A stretch of DNA of 64,000 nt from Fluoribacter gormanii (GCF_900156395.1 NZ_FTNL01000013.1:46541-110540), one strand, 5' to 3'. Counted from the stretch's first letter, positions 1-9,201 are shown. Translations and numbers: made by a program. The notes: generated by a model from the letters alone, not told the origin.

Positions 1-1637
1 GCTTCGCAACGATTATATAGATTAGTATCATGTTGCATTAGGCGGAGTAGTTGTTCTGAGCTGTATGCAAACTCAAGATTTACTGGAGCAGAAAAACTGC
101 GCAATAAAGATGGAGTGGGATGGGTGTCAATGTTCTCAAAGTGAAACTCCATTTCAGGTTTATCAACCAGTATCATCGTGTCGCTTTGAATTTCCTTACC
201 TGTATCATTGAGTAATCCAACAACAATTGGTATTGGCCTTCCGTTTCCATCTTTGGTTTTAAATTTTAGAGTATATCGTTTTGTGTCTAAATCATATTCA
301 TCGGTAACGGTTACTTCTGGAATGCCTGATGCAGTAAACCAAGATAAGAAAGGATGCATATCTTTGCCGGTTGATTTACTTAATGCTTCTAATACATCTT
401 CCAGAGTTACTGCGCCACCATCATTATCTTTTAGAAATTGGGTCATTCCTTTATAAAAAGCTTTTTCACCTAAGACAAGCATCATCATACGAAAAATATC
501 GGCACTCTTTTCATATGCAGCGGGGGTATAAAGGCTTCTAACATTCGTGTAGGTATCTTGTCGTGGAGCACGCTCATCAAGGTTTTTTCCGTCTAGTATC
601 CGAATTAAATCAGTACCAAACAAACGCTCACGAAACATGGCCGCCCTAAAAGTAGTCAATCCCTCTTTAAAAGGTAAATTAAACCACTCGCGAATAGTCA
701 CTCGATCACCAGACCAATAATGATAGTATTCATGTGCAACAACTTCTAATACCCGTAAAAAATCTGCATCCGTACGCGCTTCAGGTGTAGCAAATAAATT
801 TGCAGTATTAAATAAATTTAAACCTGTCGGTTCAGAGGCTCCAGATGCATATTTATCAACGCCGGCTACCATATGTTGGGGTAGCTCACATTCTAAATCA
901 AAGACTTCCTCTTCCCAGCGCATTGCTTCTTTTAATACTTCTTTGGCAAAATCACATTTTGCTGTTGCTTCAGGAGGGACATAAAATTCGATTGGTAGTT
1001 CACGTCCAGAGCGTGTTTTGAAATAAGTTACTGATTTCTGGAGTTTTCCTGCAACTAATGCAAAAAGATAACTGGGTTTAGGAACTTCATCTACCCATGT
1101 TACGGAGTGAAGTCCTTCATCTAGATCCTTCTGTTCTATGAGCGAACCATTGGAAAGCAGCACAGGATAGTCATTTTTCTTAGCAATAATTGTTGTTTTG
1201 TAAGTAGCTAAATTATCAGGCCGGTCATGACAATAAAGTACTCGGCGCAGTCCTTCAGTTTCTGCTTTTACCAGAATGGTTCCTTCTGTTTCATATAAAC
1301 CAAATAGATCGGTATTTTCCCCCAAGCGAGTTGTTGTCTCAAGTGTAAAGGGACGATCATGGGGAATATTTTTTATAATCAGAGAGTCTTCTGTTATTTC
1401 GTACTCTTCTTGAGATAGTTTTTTGCCATCGAGCAAGATGGATTCTAGAATCATATTTTTACCATCTAGCTCCAAATCTGCAGAATATGATTTGGATTTT
1501 GGATTAGGCTCAATAGTTAACAGGGCTTTTGATTGCACAGGTTTTTGGGAGAGATCAAGCTTCAAATTTACGTGTTTTACCAGATAATCAAGAATCTTAT
1601 AATCACTTAGCCTAAATATCCCAGAATGGTTCTTCAT
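1..1637 (-). CDS. pepN: Aminopeptidase N (M1 metallopeptidase), C-terminus beyond window edge
   Basis: Zinc aminopeptidase that removes N-terminal residues from peptides in the cytoplasm. The frame is open from an ATG at 1637 to the window edge, giving about 545 of the roughly 870 residues usual for bacterial PepN. The gluzincin site is clear: HEYYH at residues 302-306 and the third zinc ligand Glu325, exactly 18 residues further on, in the stretch FKEGLTTF. The exopeptidase motif normally written GAMEN, expected 36 residues before the first zinc histidine, reads GASEP here (266-270). The glutamate that binds the substrate amino group is kept while Met and Asn are replaced. The N-terminal beta-domain and the start of the catalytic domain are present. 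No partner gene is evident; the next gene on the same strand starts 877 bp upstream. Identification is firm; the missing C-terminal domain cannot be judged. Confidence 0.93.
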   Translation of the reverse strand, partial: MKNHSGIFRLSDYKILDYLVKHVNLKLDLSQKPVQSKALLTIEPNPKSKSYSADLELDGKNMILESILLDGKKLSQEEYEITEDSLIIKNIPHDRPFTLETTTRLGENTDLFGLYETEGTILVKAETEGLRRVLYCHDRPDNLATYKTTIIAKKNDYPVLLSNGSLIEQKDLDEGLHSVTWVDEVPKPSYLFALVAGKLQKSVTYFKTRSGRELPIEFYVPPEATAKCDFAKEVLKEAMRWEEEVFDLECELPQHMVAGVDKYASGASEPTGLNLFNTANLFATPEARTDADFLRVLEVVAHEYYHYWSGDRVTIREWFNLPFKEGLTTFRAAMFRERLFGTDLIRILDGKNLDERAPRQDTYTNVRSLYTPAAYEKSADIFRMMMLVLGEKAFYKGMTQFLKDNDGGAVTLEDVLEALSKSTGKDMHPFLSWFTASGIPEVTVTDEYDLDTKRYTLKFKTKDGNGRPIPIVVGLLNDTGKEIQSDTMILVDKPEMEFHFENIDTHPTPSLLRSFSAPVNLEFAYSSEQLLRLMQHDTNLYNRCE

Positions 1638-1713
1638 GAAAACTCCCTTATTCATGCCAGATTAATAAGCAACAATATAAGATCAAAATGTATATTTCAA
1701 CAGAAATGATGAC

Positions 1714-2517
1714 TTATATGGTAAGCATTGTCTCTTGATGTTCTTCCTGAAATTCATCTGTATTTTTTTTATCGCTTTGTATGAAGATTAGATCATGACT
1801 CGGTAATTTAGTTTGAGTAAATGGATTATGTTCTGCATCCCAATAGGGGAAAGCCGTCATGTCATTGAAATAGCAAAGCATGTATTCTGAAATTTCGAGT
1901 GGAAATTTAATTTTTTCAATGACGTTACTGAGTTCTTTGGTAATTTCTGTATGTAGTGGTTCAGAAATTTTTTTGGATATTGGTTTATTGAAGCGTGAAT
2001 AAGCTAATGTAATATGAAGAACTCGAGGTATTGTATGTTCGATGTTTAAAGATGCGGCTATAGCCTTAATTTGTGCTTCTTGTTCTTTCGGTAAAGATAA
2101 AGAGAGGGAAATGGTTCTGCCTATACTGACTTCCATTTTTTCAATTGAAGGATAAAGAGGGTTTTTCTCTAGTGTTTGCTTGATCCTTTTATAGTGAGGC
2201 AAATTATTAATAATAAATTGATTCCATGATCCCCCTATTTGTTGTTCTGTTTCCAGACTCATTGTAGTCATATGATAACTTTGAGCTGGAAGTGGTAAAT
2301 AATGATTCACGATCAGTGGGTTGCTCACTAAAACCTTATGAATAGTTTCACAAAATTCCTTTTGTTTTGGGTAGCAGGCGGATACTACTGTAACTCCTGG
2401 AAAAGGTGCATATTCACCACGTTCATTAACTTTGCTTAATTGTCTAGAGTGCACATTTTCGCTTTTTAATGTAAACATTTTATAAGCCAAGAACTGAAAT
2501 GAAATCAAGAATACCAT
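1714..2517 (-). CDS. 2H phosphoesterase-like protein
   Basis: A 267-residue protein carrying two H-x-T motifs, HMT at 82-84 and HIT at 168-170, about 86 residues apart. That is the signature of the 2H (LigT-like) phosphoesterase fold, whose members hydrolyse cyclic or 2'-5' phosphodiester bonds. The hydrophobic residues around both motifs (LPAQSYHMTTM and RVLHITLAY) fit the expected beta-strands. It most resembles the uncharacterised DUF1868-type branch, but I assign that only loosely. The first Met at 2517 has a poor ribosome site, and Met14 is a possible alternative start because the hydrophobic first dozen residues look like an over-extension. It stands alone, upstream of pepN on the same strand and divergent from the cyclase. 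Substrate unknown; an RNA-processing or effector role is possible but not shown. Confidence 0.7.
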   Translation of the reverse strand: MVFLISFQFLAYKMFTLKSENVHSRQLSKVNERGEYAPFPGVTVVSACYPKQKEFCETIHKVLVSNPLIVNHYLPLPAQSYHMTTMSLETEQQIGGSWNQFIINNLPHYKRIKQTLEKNPLYPSIEKMEVSIGRTISLSLSLPKEQEAQIKAIAASLNIEHTIPRVLHITLAYSRFNKPISKKISEPLHTEITKELSNVIEKIKFPLEISEYMLCYFNDMTAFPYWDAEHNPFTQTKLPSHDLIFIQSDKKNTDEFQEEHQETMLTI

Positions 2518-2633
2518 GAGTTAATAGTGATGCAAAAGGAAGTGATATATTTAATCTATAATGACTATATGTGAAGGATAACCAGGCAATTAAATTTTTG
2601 TTAATTTATGAATACCTGGCTCAGAGAGTTATT

Positions 2634-3860
2634 ATGAAATCAAAAAAAGCAGATGGTGCCCAAGAGTTAGAACATAAAAGGCTTGATGCGCTCCAATCAT
2701 TAAAAATTATGGATACACTACCAGAGGAAAGTTATGAGCGTTTGGTACGTCTTGCTATTGATTTATTTAATATCCCAATTTGTTACATTGCATTTCTAGA
2801 TGAAGAAAGACAATGGTTTAAAGCGCGGCATGGTTTTAAAGAAAAACAAACGCCTCGATGCATTTCTTTTTGCAATGTAACAATAAAAAAAAATGAACCC
2901 CTAATTATTAACGACGCACTTCTTGATGAACGCTTTGCCAATAGTCCTTTGGTGCAACACGAACCTTTTATTCGTTTTTATGCAGGTGTTCCTTTGACTG
3001 ATCCTCAAGGATATAACGTAGGTACTTTTTGTTTGGCAGATACGTCCCCTAAAGAGCTTGATTCAAAACAAAGAGAGCTTCTATTAAGTTTAGCTAATAT
3101 AGCTAAAGATGAGTTAACACTACGTAAAACGAATTTATTGTTACAAAAAATAAAGAATCAACTTGAAGTACGTAATAAATTAATTCGCAAGGTATTCAGT
3201 TTTTATATGTCCGATGAGGTAGCTAATACAATACTTAAATCACCGCATCAACAAAAATTAGGTGGTTATGAAAATAAAATAACAATCATGTTTAGTGATT
3301 TAAGAAATTTTACTCCATTATCTGAATCTATTCCTGCAGAAACGCTGGTTTCTCTTTTAAACACCTACTTCAGTAAAATGGTTCCTGTTATAGAAAAACA
3401 TCAAGGAATCGTTGATGCATTTATTGGTGATGCAATTATGGTTATTTTTGGTGCCCCATATTCCTCCGGGGATGACTCACTTCGTGCAATAGCTTGCGCT
3501 TTAGAAATGCAAAAAATGTTAAAAAAATTGAATCGTGCCAATAGTAAGATTAATTTACCGCAGTTAGAGATGGGAATAGGAATAAATACCGGAGTTGCCG
3601 TAGTCGGGAATATAGGTTCCAAGAAGCGAATGCAATATAGTGCGATTGGATCAGCAGTCAACTTGTCATCCCGAATTCAAGATCTAAGCCTTGGTGGACA
3701 GATATTGGTATCTGAATCCACGTATAAAGAAGTTGCACAAGACATTGAAATTAATGGGCATCTTCGTGTAAAAGTTAAGGGAATTCAATCGCCAATTACC
3801 ATATATGATGTATCAGATTTAAAATTGAAGAATCAAAAAGTTAAAGAACAAAAAAAATAA
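2634..3860 (+). CDS. GAF domain class III adenylate/guanylate cyclase
   Basis: Predicted soluble nucleotide cyclase of 408 residues. A GAF sensory domain occupies about residues 30-165, followed by a short helical linker and a class III catalytic domain (about 205-400). The two metal-binding aspartates are present: Asp222 in FSDLRNF and Asp266 in the FIGDAIM motif. The transition-state Asn343 and Arg347 are also kept in AVNLSSR. The residue that normally selects adenine, the lysine four places before the second metal aspartate, is Ala262 here, and its partner position is Ser rather than Asp or Thr, so substrate and activity are uncertain. I chose the ATG at 2634, which has AGAG about 8 bases upstream, over an in-frame GTG at 2571. 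Legionella encode several GAF- or PAS-linked cyclases, so a second-messenger role is expected. It is followed by a strong hairpin. Confidence 0.85.
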   Translation: MKSKKADGAQELEHKRLDALQSLKIMDTLPEESYERLVRLAIDLFNIPICYIAFLDEERQWFKARHGFKEKQTPRCISFCNVTIKKNEPLIINDALLDERFANSPLVQHEPFIRFYAGVPLTDPQGYNVGTFCLADTSPKELDSKQRELLLSLANIAKDELTLRKTNLLLQKIKNQLEVRNKLIRKVFSFYMSDEVANTILKSPHQQKLGGYENKITIMFSDLRNFTPLSESIPAETLVSLLNTYFSKMVPVIEKHQGIVDAFIGDAIMVIFGAPYSSGDDSLRAIACALEMQKMLKKLNRANSKINLPQLEMGIGINTGVAVVGNIGSKKRMQYSAIGSAVNLSSRIQDLSLGGQILVSESTYKEVAQDIEINGHLRVKVKGIQSPITIYDVSDLKLKNQKVKEQKK

Positions 3861-3872
3861 TCGAATTTTTAC

Positions 3873-3904
3873 AGTGGTTTTCAGATAAAATACTGAAAAC
3901 CACT
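3873..3904. terminator. Hairpin between convergent genes
   Basis: A perfect 12-bp inverted repeat, AGTGGTTTTCAG and CTGAAAACCACT, with an 8-base loop lies 12 bases after the cyclase stop and 18 bases before the 3' end of the convergent gene. There is no good T-run after it on either strand, so it may act as a bidirectional terminator or as an mRNA-stabilising end. Confidence 0.55.
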
Positions 3905-3922
3905 CATTGACATAGCCTAATA

Positions 3923-4711
3923 TTACATTTTAGGGGTTTTACTACTTAGTTCATCTGACAAACCATTTGGAGTAATTACCCATGGTTTTATCTTGGAATG
4001 CTCGATGGGTAATCCACCTTTATTCAAGACCACGCTAACAAGTGAAGTGCAATTATGTACTTCACTATCATTCATTTGTTTCTCTGATATCCTGCGTTGC
4101 ATTTCAATCTCAATGGGATCTTGCGAGATGAATGCGGAACTATCCTTAAAAAAACCAACTAAATTCACATTCGGAAATAGCTGATATCCCATTTTGCCAG
4201 AAGTTACTTTTTCATGAGATTTCTTTATGTGCTCACTCATTGCAGAGTTGTCCAGGTTTTCAAAATGATAAATGTGATCTGGTGCTAATGGTTTTGCTTC
4301 TTTACTAGATTTTGCTTTTATGGGGCCATCCATATCGGTAATGGACAAAGTATTTTCGGAAGCTCCTAATGTTTCCATGTCCTGAGATAAATTTGTTGCG
4401 ATGTGTGCAGGTAATGGTAATACAGATGTTAATCCTGCGGATGGAATTCCATTCGGATGAATACTGGCATATTCTCCAGGATCTTCTTCGTTCATTTTTG
4501 GCTTAGAACCACCTATTTGTACTGCAGCATGGCCAACTTTATCTGCTGTCAGGTTCCAAATAAATACCCAAGTGTCTTTCGCGGGCTCAGTGGATTTTGT
4601 GTTGTTTAGTGAATAATTCGTTGAATCAGGGGTATTAGAGGTATTTTTAAGAGCTGAATCTGAAGCGGCATTAATTCCATTACTTTTTTTAGATTTTAGA
4701 AATGAAAACAT
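3923..4711 (-). CDS. Permuted NlpC/P60-like putative effector
   Basis: A 262-residue protein not known to me by name. After a Ser/Thr/Asn-rich disordered N-terminus (about 1-45) it shows a strand with GHAAVQIG (His61), then YASIHPNG, and far downstream HNCTSLVSVVL (Cys221). Histidine before cysteine, each at the start of a core element, is the order found in circularly permuted papain folds (LRAT/NlpC-P60 type), which hydrolyse or transfer amide or ester bonds. The neighbouring gene upstream and the gene at 40960 share the same motif order, so the three are probably a local family. The start at 4711 is chosen because AAGGA lies 6 bases upstream; a TTG two codons earlier is less likely. There is no signal peptide, consistent with a Dot/Icm substrate, which is inference. 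Catalytic activity is untested. Confidence 0.6.
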   Translation of the reverse strand: MFSFLKSKKSNGINAASDSALKNTSNTPDSTNYSLNNTKSTEPAKDTWVFIWNLTADKVGHAAVQIGGSKPKMNEEDPGEYASIHPNGIPSAGLTSVLPLPAHIATNLSQDMETLGASENTLSITDMDGPIKAKSSKEAKPLAPDHIYHFENLDNSAMSEHIKKSHEKVTSGKMGYQLFPNVNLVGFFKDSSAFISQDPIEIEMQRRISEKQMNDSEVHNCTSLVSVVLNKGGLPIEHSKIKPWVITPNGLSDELSSKTPKM

Positions 4712-4841
4712 AAGCAATCCTTTTATAAATAGAAAAAGTTACAGTGTTAGGATTATAATCAATTATCTAATTTTTTATCAAATAGTTTTAATTATTGTAC
4801 GCCATGCCTAATCATATTAAGCAAAGCGTACATTCGTTCGG

Positions 4842-5549
4842 TTATTTTTTGAGTGAGCTGCCACCATGTTGCACACCAAATTGTTTCATAAAATCTTCTT
4901 TTTCCATTTTTACGAAGCCATGATTTTGCAATTCGCTGGTAAAGAAGGTTGGTATTTTAGGATTTTTAAAATCTTTATAACCTGCTTTGCGTAATACATG
5001 TGTTACGGAACTAGCGCAATTATCGACTCTTGGTCCTTTTTTAATTTCTGGATGGTTGTTATCAAATACATGGATACCACACATGTCTTCAGGTGGATGA
5101 GAACCTGTCTTTTGCATATGTTCTTCTATAGTTAGCTGTGCGCCTTTACATCCTAAAGCCAATTTATTTATACCATTTGCAATTGGATTGTCTTTCGCAA
5201 ACACAGAGTACATTCGGCGTCCGTCTTGAACCTCTTTACTAAATTTCTTATGTCCATTTTTTGCATCTTTAAATGTTTCTTTAGGTACTGAAGTAACTAG
5301 CACATGGTCGGCCTCATGTACATCTTGCATATGATCAGGAGCGAGCTGTCCTTTTACTGGTACGGATCCTAAAGTCATTCCATTTACAATACTACCGAAT
5401 GGGCCTGGAAAAAAGCTTGTATGATAAACTTTAGTTTTGCCTTCTTTCTTTTTGATCAGCATGGCTGATACATGCCCTGGTCCATTTTCCTGATTTGTAT
5501 CTTTTACACAAACACCAATTTGGTATTCTGCTTCTGACTTCGATTGCAT
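4842..5549 (-). CDS. Permuted NlpC/P60-like putative effector, paralogue of next gene
   Basis: A 235-residue protein with the same plan as the gene downstream of it: GPGHVSAML (His26), then YHTSFFPG (about 42-49), a central segment with LAPDHMQDV, and DNCASSVTHVLRKAGY with Cys178. The second copy also has LAPDHIY, which strengthens the relationship. His26 and Cys178 are the proposed catalytic pair of a circularly permuted papain-like fold. The ATG at 5549 follows AGGTGA with 7-base spacing, a strong ribosome site, so the start is well set. There is no disordered N-terminal extension, unlike the neighbour. The 130-bp gap between the two genes makes co-transcription possible. The product is polar without membrane segments. 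An effector role in the host is inferred from genus and family, not shown. Confidence 0.6.
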   Translation of the reverse strand: MQSKSEAEYQIGVCVKDTNQENGPGHVSAMLIKKKEGKTKVYHTSFFPGPFGSIVNGMTLGSVPVKGQLAPDHMQDVHEADHVLVTSVPKETFKDAKNGHKKFSKEVQDGRRMYSVFAKDNPIANGINKLALGCKGAQLTIEEHMQKTGSHPPEDMCGIHVFDNNHPEIKKGPRVDNCASSVTHVLRKAGYKDFKNPKIPTFFTSELQNHGFVKMEKEDFMKQFGVQHGGSSLKK

Positions 5550-5702
5550 TTTATCACCTCATATTACGAGGCATCCATACCCGATTAAACCTGATCTGTT
5601 TAATAATTATACAGGTCAATCATTAACAGATTATTAATAATATGAATACATATTGATTAAAATTTGTTTATTTGGGGTTTTGCTGAACTAATTCATTTTG
5701 TT
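5550..5702. other. AT-rich upstream region without gene
   Basis: This stretch holds the ribosome site and presumably the promoter of the minus-strand gene starting at 5549; I see no convincing consensus promoter. With the remnant that follows, it forms the gap of more than 350 bp before the next intact gene. Confidence 0.4.
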
Positions 5703-5965
5703 ATGCAAATTAAAGATAAAGTAACTTTTGATAGAATTATCGCTTGCGATAAATTAGAAAAGGAGTTAGTAAATGCTATGAAGATTTAAATGGCATCCAA
5801 GACTTTTTAAAGGATAAATTAAAATTTGCTACACACTTTGCAAACAAAAAAAATAACATGTTGTTACATGAAAAAGATGGTAAATATCAAATTGTGGAAT
5901 CTCAAATACTAATTAAGCTCTATCGACATAGTTTGCAGTTCCTCATGCATTGCTCTTTGTGCTAA
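5703..5965 (+). pseudogene. Frameshifted remnant of a small unknown gene
   Basis: An ATG at 5703 opens a 28-codon frame (MQIKDKVTFDRIIACDK...) that stops near 5790. From about there a second frame continues as YEDLNGIQDFLKDKLKF and NMLLHEKDGKYQIVESQ, running into the 3' end of the opposite-strand gene. Both pieces have a protein-like, Lys/Asp-rich composition, which suggests one former gene broken by a frameshift. Family unknown. Confidence 0.35.
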
Positions 5966-7087
5966 CAAGACTTTGGTATACCTGAGTGTATCAGCTAAGG
6001 CTTTATCAAAAGCACCTTCATTTCCATTCAATAATAGACTCGTTGCATTAATATGTTCAAACCCCTCGATAAAGGTGAATTTTTCACGCACTTGAGGTAT
6101 CTCTAATACACCAAAAAATTCATTGAACACATGGCCACCACTATTGAATAATAGAATTGACATAAAACACTTCAAAAAATTAGCAAATTTTTCTTGGGTA
6201 TCAAAAACCCGCTTATTTTCTCGCTGTAATTTTATCATCAGACGTAATTGGCATAGTATTGTTCCTGATATGGAACAGGAAAACGGATGAACTAACTTAG
6301 AAAAATTCAGTTCAGGCCAAGCAGCTTGTGGATCATAGGTATTTTGATCCGATGGTTTTACAAAAGTAAATCCCGATTCTGCATAAGCAATATCATTGCG
6401 AGGCAGTGGCATGCTGGTTTTCATCAAGCCAAAATAGTTTGAATAAAATGGTGATTTTTCCAATAGATAGATTGAAGTAGGAGAGAGGGGCTTATCTTTA
6501 ACTACGCGGCCTCTATTCTGCTCTGAGAAAAAGCCTGTTCCATAAAGGTTAACAGGAACTTCAGGATTTCTCGCATGCAACACACCAATCCAAGATATTC
6601 GGAGTATTAATAATACTTTTTCTTTTTGGTCCGCGGTTAAGGCTTGGTAATTTTCATGATGCTGCACTTTTTGGAATGCATCCATATATTCAGTAGCAAA
6701 ACCATCTATTTGGGGAGATATCTTACCCTCAACAAAATCGTTAAATTTATTTCGACTTTCTTCAGGCAACGAATCATAAAGCACTTTATTATACTGTAAA
6801 ATATCTTCTTTCTTCATTTGGTCTAAGGAACTTAATAACGTTTCAAATGCCAAGTGGGTTTCAAAATAACGCCGGGACGCATCTTCATCGATGTTCTTTT
6901 TACTGTACGAGATCTTATATTGATTTGTTATTTGATTCTCTTGGAACAATTTTTCAATATAGTTTAAATCTGTTGAAGTAACTACGCCTTGTATATAAAA
7001 TTGTTTCAAAGTGGTGCAAGTGCGTTGATATTTTTTATATTTGTCAATTAATAGCAGTAACGCTTGTCCAAAAGATACTGTAACCAT
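5909..7087 (-). CDS. Putative effector sharing a C-terminal module with the gene at 19899
   Basis: A 392-residue orphan, mostly alpha-helical, without signal peptide or membrane segments. Two stretches match the much larger protein at 19899-21965: RRYFETHLA here against RRFFETRLA there, and a longer region beginning SISG, continuing through a Met-Leu-rich helix, ENKR, a helix with GGH, and ending VLEIPQVREKF here (SVSG, ENRK, GYH and VLHDPVIQEVF there). Spacing between these landmarks is alike, so the two share a conserved domain of at least 200 residues. I do not recognise the family. The start at 7087 has no good ribosome site. The 3' end overlaps a degraded gene on the other strand. An effector role is inferred only from genus and composition. 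Confidence 0.55.
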   Translation of the reverse strand: MVTVSFGQALLLLIDKYKKYQRTCTTLKQFYIQGVVTSTDLNYIEKLFQENQITNQYKISYSKKNIDEDASRRYFETHLAFETLLSSLDQMKKEDILQYNKVLYDSLPEESRNKFNDFVEGKISPQIDGFATEYMDAFQKVQHHENYQALTADQKEKVLLILRISWIGVLHARNPEVPVNLYGTGFFSEQNRGRVVKDKPLSPTSIYLLEKSPFYSNYFGLMKTSMPLPRNDIAYAESGFTFVKPSDQNTYDPQAAWPELNFSKLVHPFSCSISGTILCQLRLMIKLQRENKRVFDTQEKFANFLKCFMSILLFNSGGHVFNEFFGVLEIPQVREKFTFIEGFEHINATSLLLNGNEGAFDKALADTLRYTKVLLAQRAMHEELQTMSIELN

Positions 7088-7193
7088 AATAACAACTGCA
7101 ATGAAAGCTTAGTACACTAACAGTATAGATATTATTCATTAAGGAATAATTAAGATCACCCGCGGATATGTTTAAATCTTTCATTAGGTAATT

Positions 7194-8264
7194 ATGAAAT
7201 CACTATTAGAAACAGGTAGTAACACTTTTTTTGTATTCAATTCGAAATCTCAAAAAATCACTTTGAAAACTACTGCGATTGATGAGCAAAAGGTAAGTTT
7301 AAATCGAACAAATAAACTACTCGGCAGTTTTGGTGAAACACTGGTTATCTTTCATGAGGCAGGTTCTGCGTTAGGCCAATTTATTATTAACTTTCAAAAT
7401 GAATTACTAAACCATTTCACCAAAGCAATTCAAAATCTGGAATCTCAACAATTCATCAGTGAGAATGAGGAATCCATAGGACCAACTTCTTTTGCGCCGA
7501 TTACTAATCTCCATACTACTATCGCTGCACTAAGAGTGATTGATTCATATGATAAAAAAAGCTGGAACAATTGCCTGATGCAATCCTATTTGTATGCGAA
7601 ATTAACGCAATATCAACCAAAAAAGGGAGAAATTGATATCATTGAGCTGGGCAAAATTATGCTTCTTGATGACATGGATTTAGATAAAGTCGTTAATACT
7701 TTAACGCCAGCTCTTTTAAGAAAAATATTAGCAATAGAGGACGAGGCTACTGATATACATCATTTTGTCAAAATCCAATGCCACACCTCTTTACTCAGTG
7801 AGACGGTAGAGCGATCGATAGTCACCCAAATCCATAACGACCCTATTGTTGAACTGGAATTGGAATCTATATCATTAAATGCGAATGGAAGCTTAGGAAT
7901 TAAGTGGAAATTAAATCAACAAATTATGGGTTTACGAGGAGTCCTTAGTCAAATAGGTGGAATTGCCAAGCATGGCGCCCAGGTGCTTACCACAACTATC
8001 GGATATTTCCCTTATTGCTCCGAGTGCTATCGTGATGAAATAAAAAAAGTTCTTCAAGAAATTATTTGCAAACTTGAATCCGATGGAGATTGCACTCCTA
8101 AATTTCATTTAAATTTATCCGAGCTGCAATTGGTTCAGTTTTCACGAAATGATTTACATCAAAATTTTATTAATAAAACGTTATTTCTCGATCAACAACA
8201 TATTTCAAATAGGATCCAGCAGCAAGAGTTTCCTGACAACGGTTGCCCCATTAAAAATCATTGA
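7194..8264 (+). CDS. Hypothetical protein, possibly a degenerate 2H-fold protein
   Basis: A 356-residue cytoplasmic-looking protein with no signal peptide. Two predicted strands stand out: NLHTTIAALR (about 105-114) and QVLTTTIGYFPY (about 262-273). They resemble the paired H-x-T strands of 2H phosphoesterases, but the second histidine position is Leu, so the enzyme would lack one catalytic histidine. This resemblance is weak and is offered as a lead only. The C-terminal third has several cysteines (CSEC, CKLESDGDC). The ATG at 7194 has AGG five bases upstream. The gene is divergent from the gene at 7087 with 106 bp between them. Function unknown. Confidence 0.5.
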   Translation: MKSLLETGSNTFFVFNSKSQKITLKTTAIDEQKVSLNRTNKLLGSFGETLVIFHEAGSALGQFIINFQNELLNHFTKAIQNLESQQFISENEESIGPTSFAPITNLHTTIAALRVIDSYDKKSWNNCLMQSYLYAKLTQYQPKKGEIDIIELGKIMLLDDMDLDKVVNTLTPALLRKILAIEDEATDIHHFVKIQCHTSLLSETVERSIVTQIHNDPIVELELESISLNANGSLGIKWKLNQQIMGLRGVLSQIGGIAKHGAQVLTTTIGYFPYCSECYRDEIKKVLQEIICKLESDGDCTPKFHLNLSELQLVQFSRNDLHQNFINKTLFLDQQHISNRIQQQEFPDNGCPIKNH

Positions 8265-8506
8265 CATTTTGTTAAATAATTGTCTATTTGTCCAATTATT
8301 CCACGATAAAGTTACACTAAGAATCTAATAGTACCTTACCAAAAAAATATCAGTATACAGTTCGACACACTGAAATTGTCCCAATGAAATTTTTAGAACT
8401 CCGGAATTATTAAAAATTTGCGGAAATTTCCAGAGTTTCAGCTCCAATATCATCCATGAGATTTTTTTAACAAGTGGTATGACTCTTGAGTTTAGCTACT
8501 TTTTCT

Positions 8507-9016
8507 TTAATGTGTTTTACTCTGTACGAGCATTTTATTAGTTAATGCAATTGCCAAAGCTGAAACAAGTAATGTTAAATGAATAATTACTTGCCACATT
8601 ACTGAGTAATTACTAAGTTTATTGGGATCAATAAACGTCCTTAATAAGTGAATTGATGAGATACCGATTAATGAAAGAGCAAGCTTTATTTTCATAGCGC
8701 CTGCATCGAGATGATCCAGCCACTCTGGTTGATCTGGGTGAGCGTCGAGGGCGAGATGAGAAACAAAGGTCTCATATCCCCCCATAACAACCATAATCAG
8801 TAGATTTGCAATCATTACTACGTCAATTAGATCTAATACACCAAGCATAATGAGCGTATCATCAAAACTGTTAAGGTGGGTTACCAATTCAAATAGCTCA
8901 TGAACAAAACGATAAACATAAGCAGCCAGTATTAAAATAAGTCCTAAATAGAGAGGAAGTTGTAGCCATCTTCCCATAAAAATAAACTTGCTAATGCCTT
9001 TTTTTAAATTATTCAT
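8507..9016 (-). CDS. yqhA: YqhA/UPF0114 family inner-membrane protein
   Basis: A 169-residue membrane protein matching the UPF0114 (YqhA) family in length and pattern: four hydrophobic helices at about 20-40, 57-79, 108-127 and 138-158. The conserved loop after helix 2 reads GGYETFVS, and HPDQPEWLDHLD precedes helix 3. The function of the family is unsettled; it is widespread in proteobacteria. It stands alone, with 240 bp of non-coding DNA downstream containing no clear feature. Identification by family pattern is secure; the symbol follows E. coli usage. Confidence 0.88.
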   Translation of the reverse strand: MNNLKKGISKFIFMGRWLQLPLYLGLILILAAYVYRFVHELFELVTHLNSFDDTLIMLGVLDLIDVVMIANLLIMVVMGGYETFVSHLALDAHPDQPEWLDHLDAGAMKIKLALSLIGISSIHLLRTFIDPNKLSNYSVMWQVIIHLTLLVSALAIALTNKMLVQSKTH

Positions 9017-9201
9017 AAAAATTTACACCATTTACATATTAAAAATTCTTATTATCCAATCATATTGAATGGGATTTGTGTCCTGATTTATCTAATGCCC
9101 TAAATTTAAACAGTTCTATTTACAATTGTACGTAAATCTGCTTTATTTTTAGGGACTGTTGACAATTAACTTATATTAGTAGTCTGGCTACAGTGTAGCG
9201 G

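Noticed and set aside
2571..2633. Upstream GTG start of the cyclase
   Set aside because: Adds 21 residues outside the GAF domain without a ribosome site; the ATG at 2634 is better.
9159..9180. TTGACA as a promoter element
   Set aside because: No acceptable -10 at 15-19 bases and no plus-strand gene downstream.
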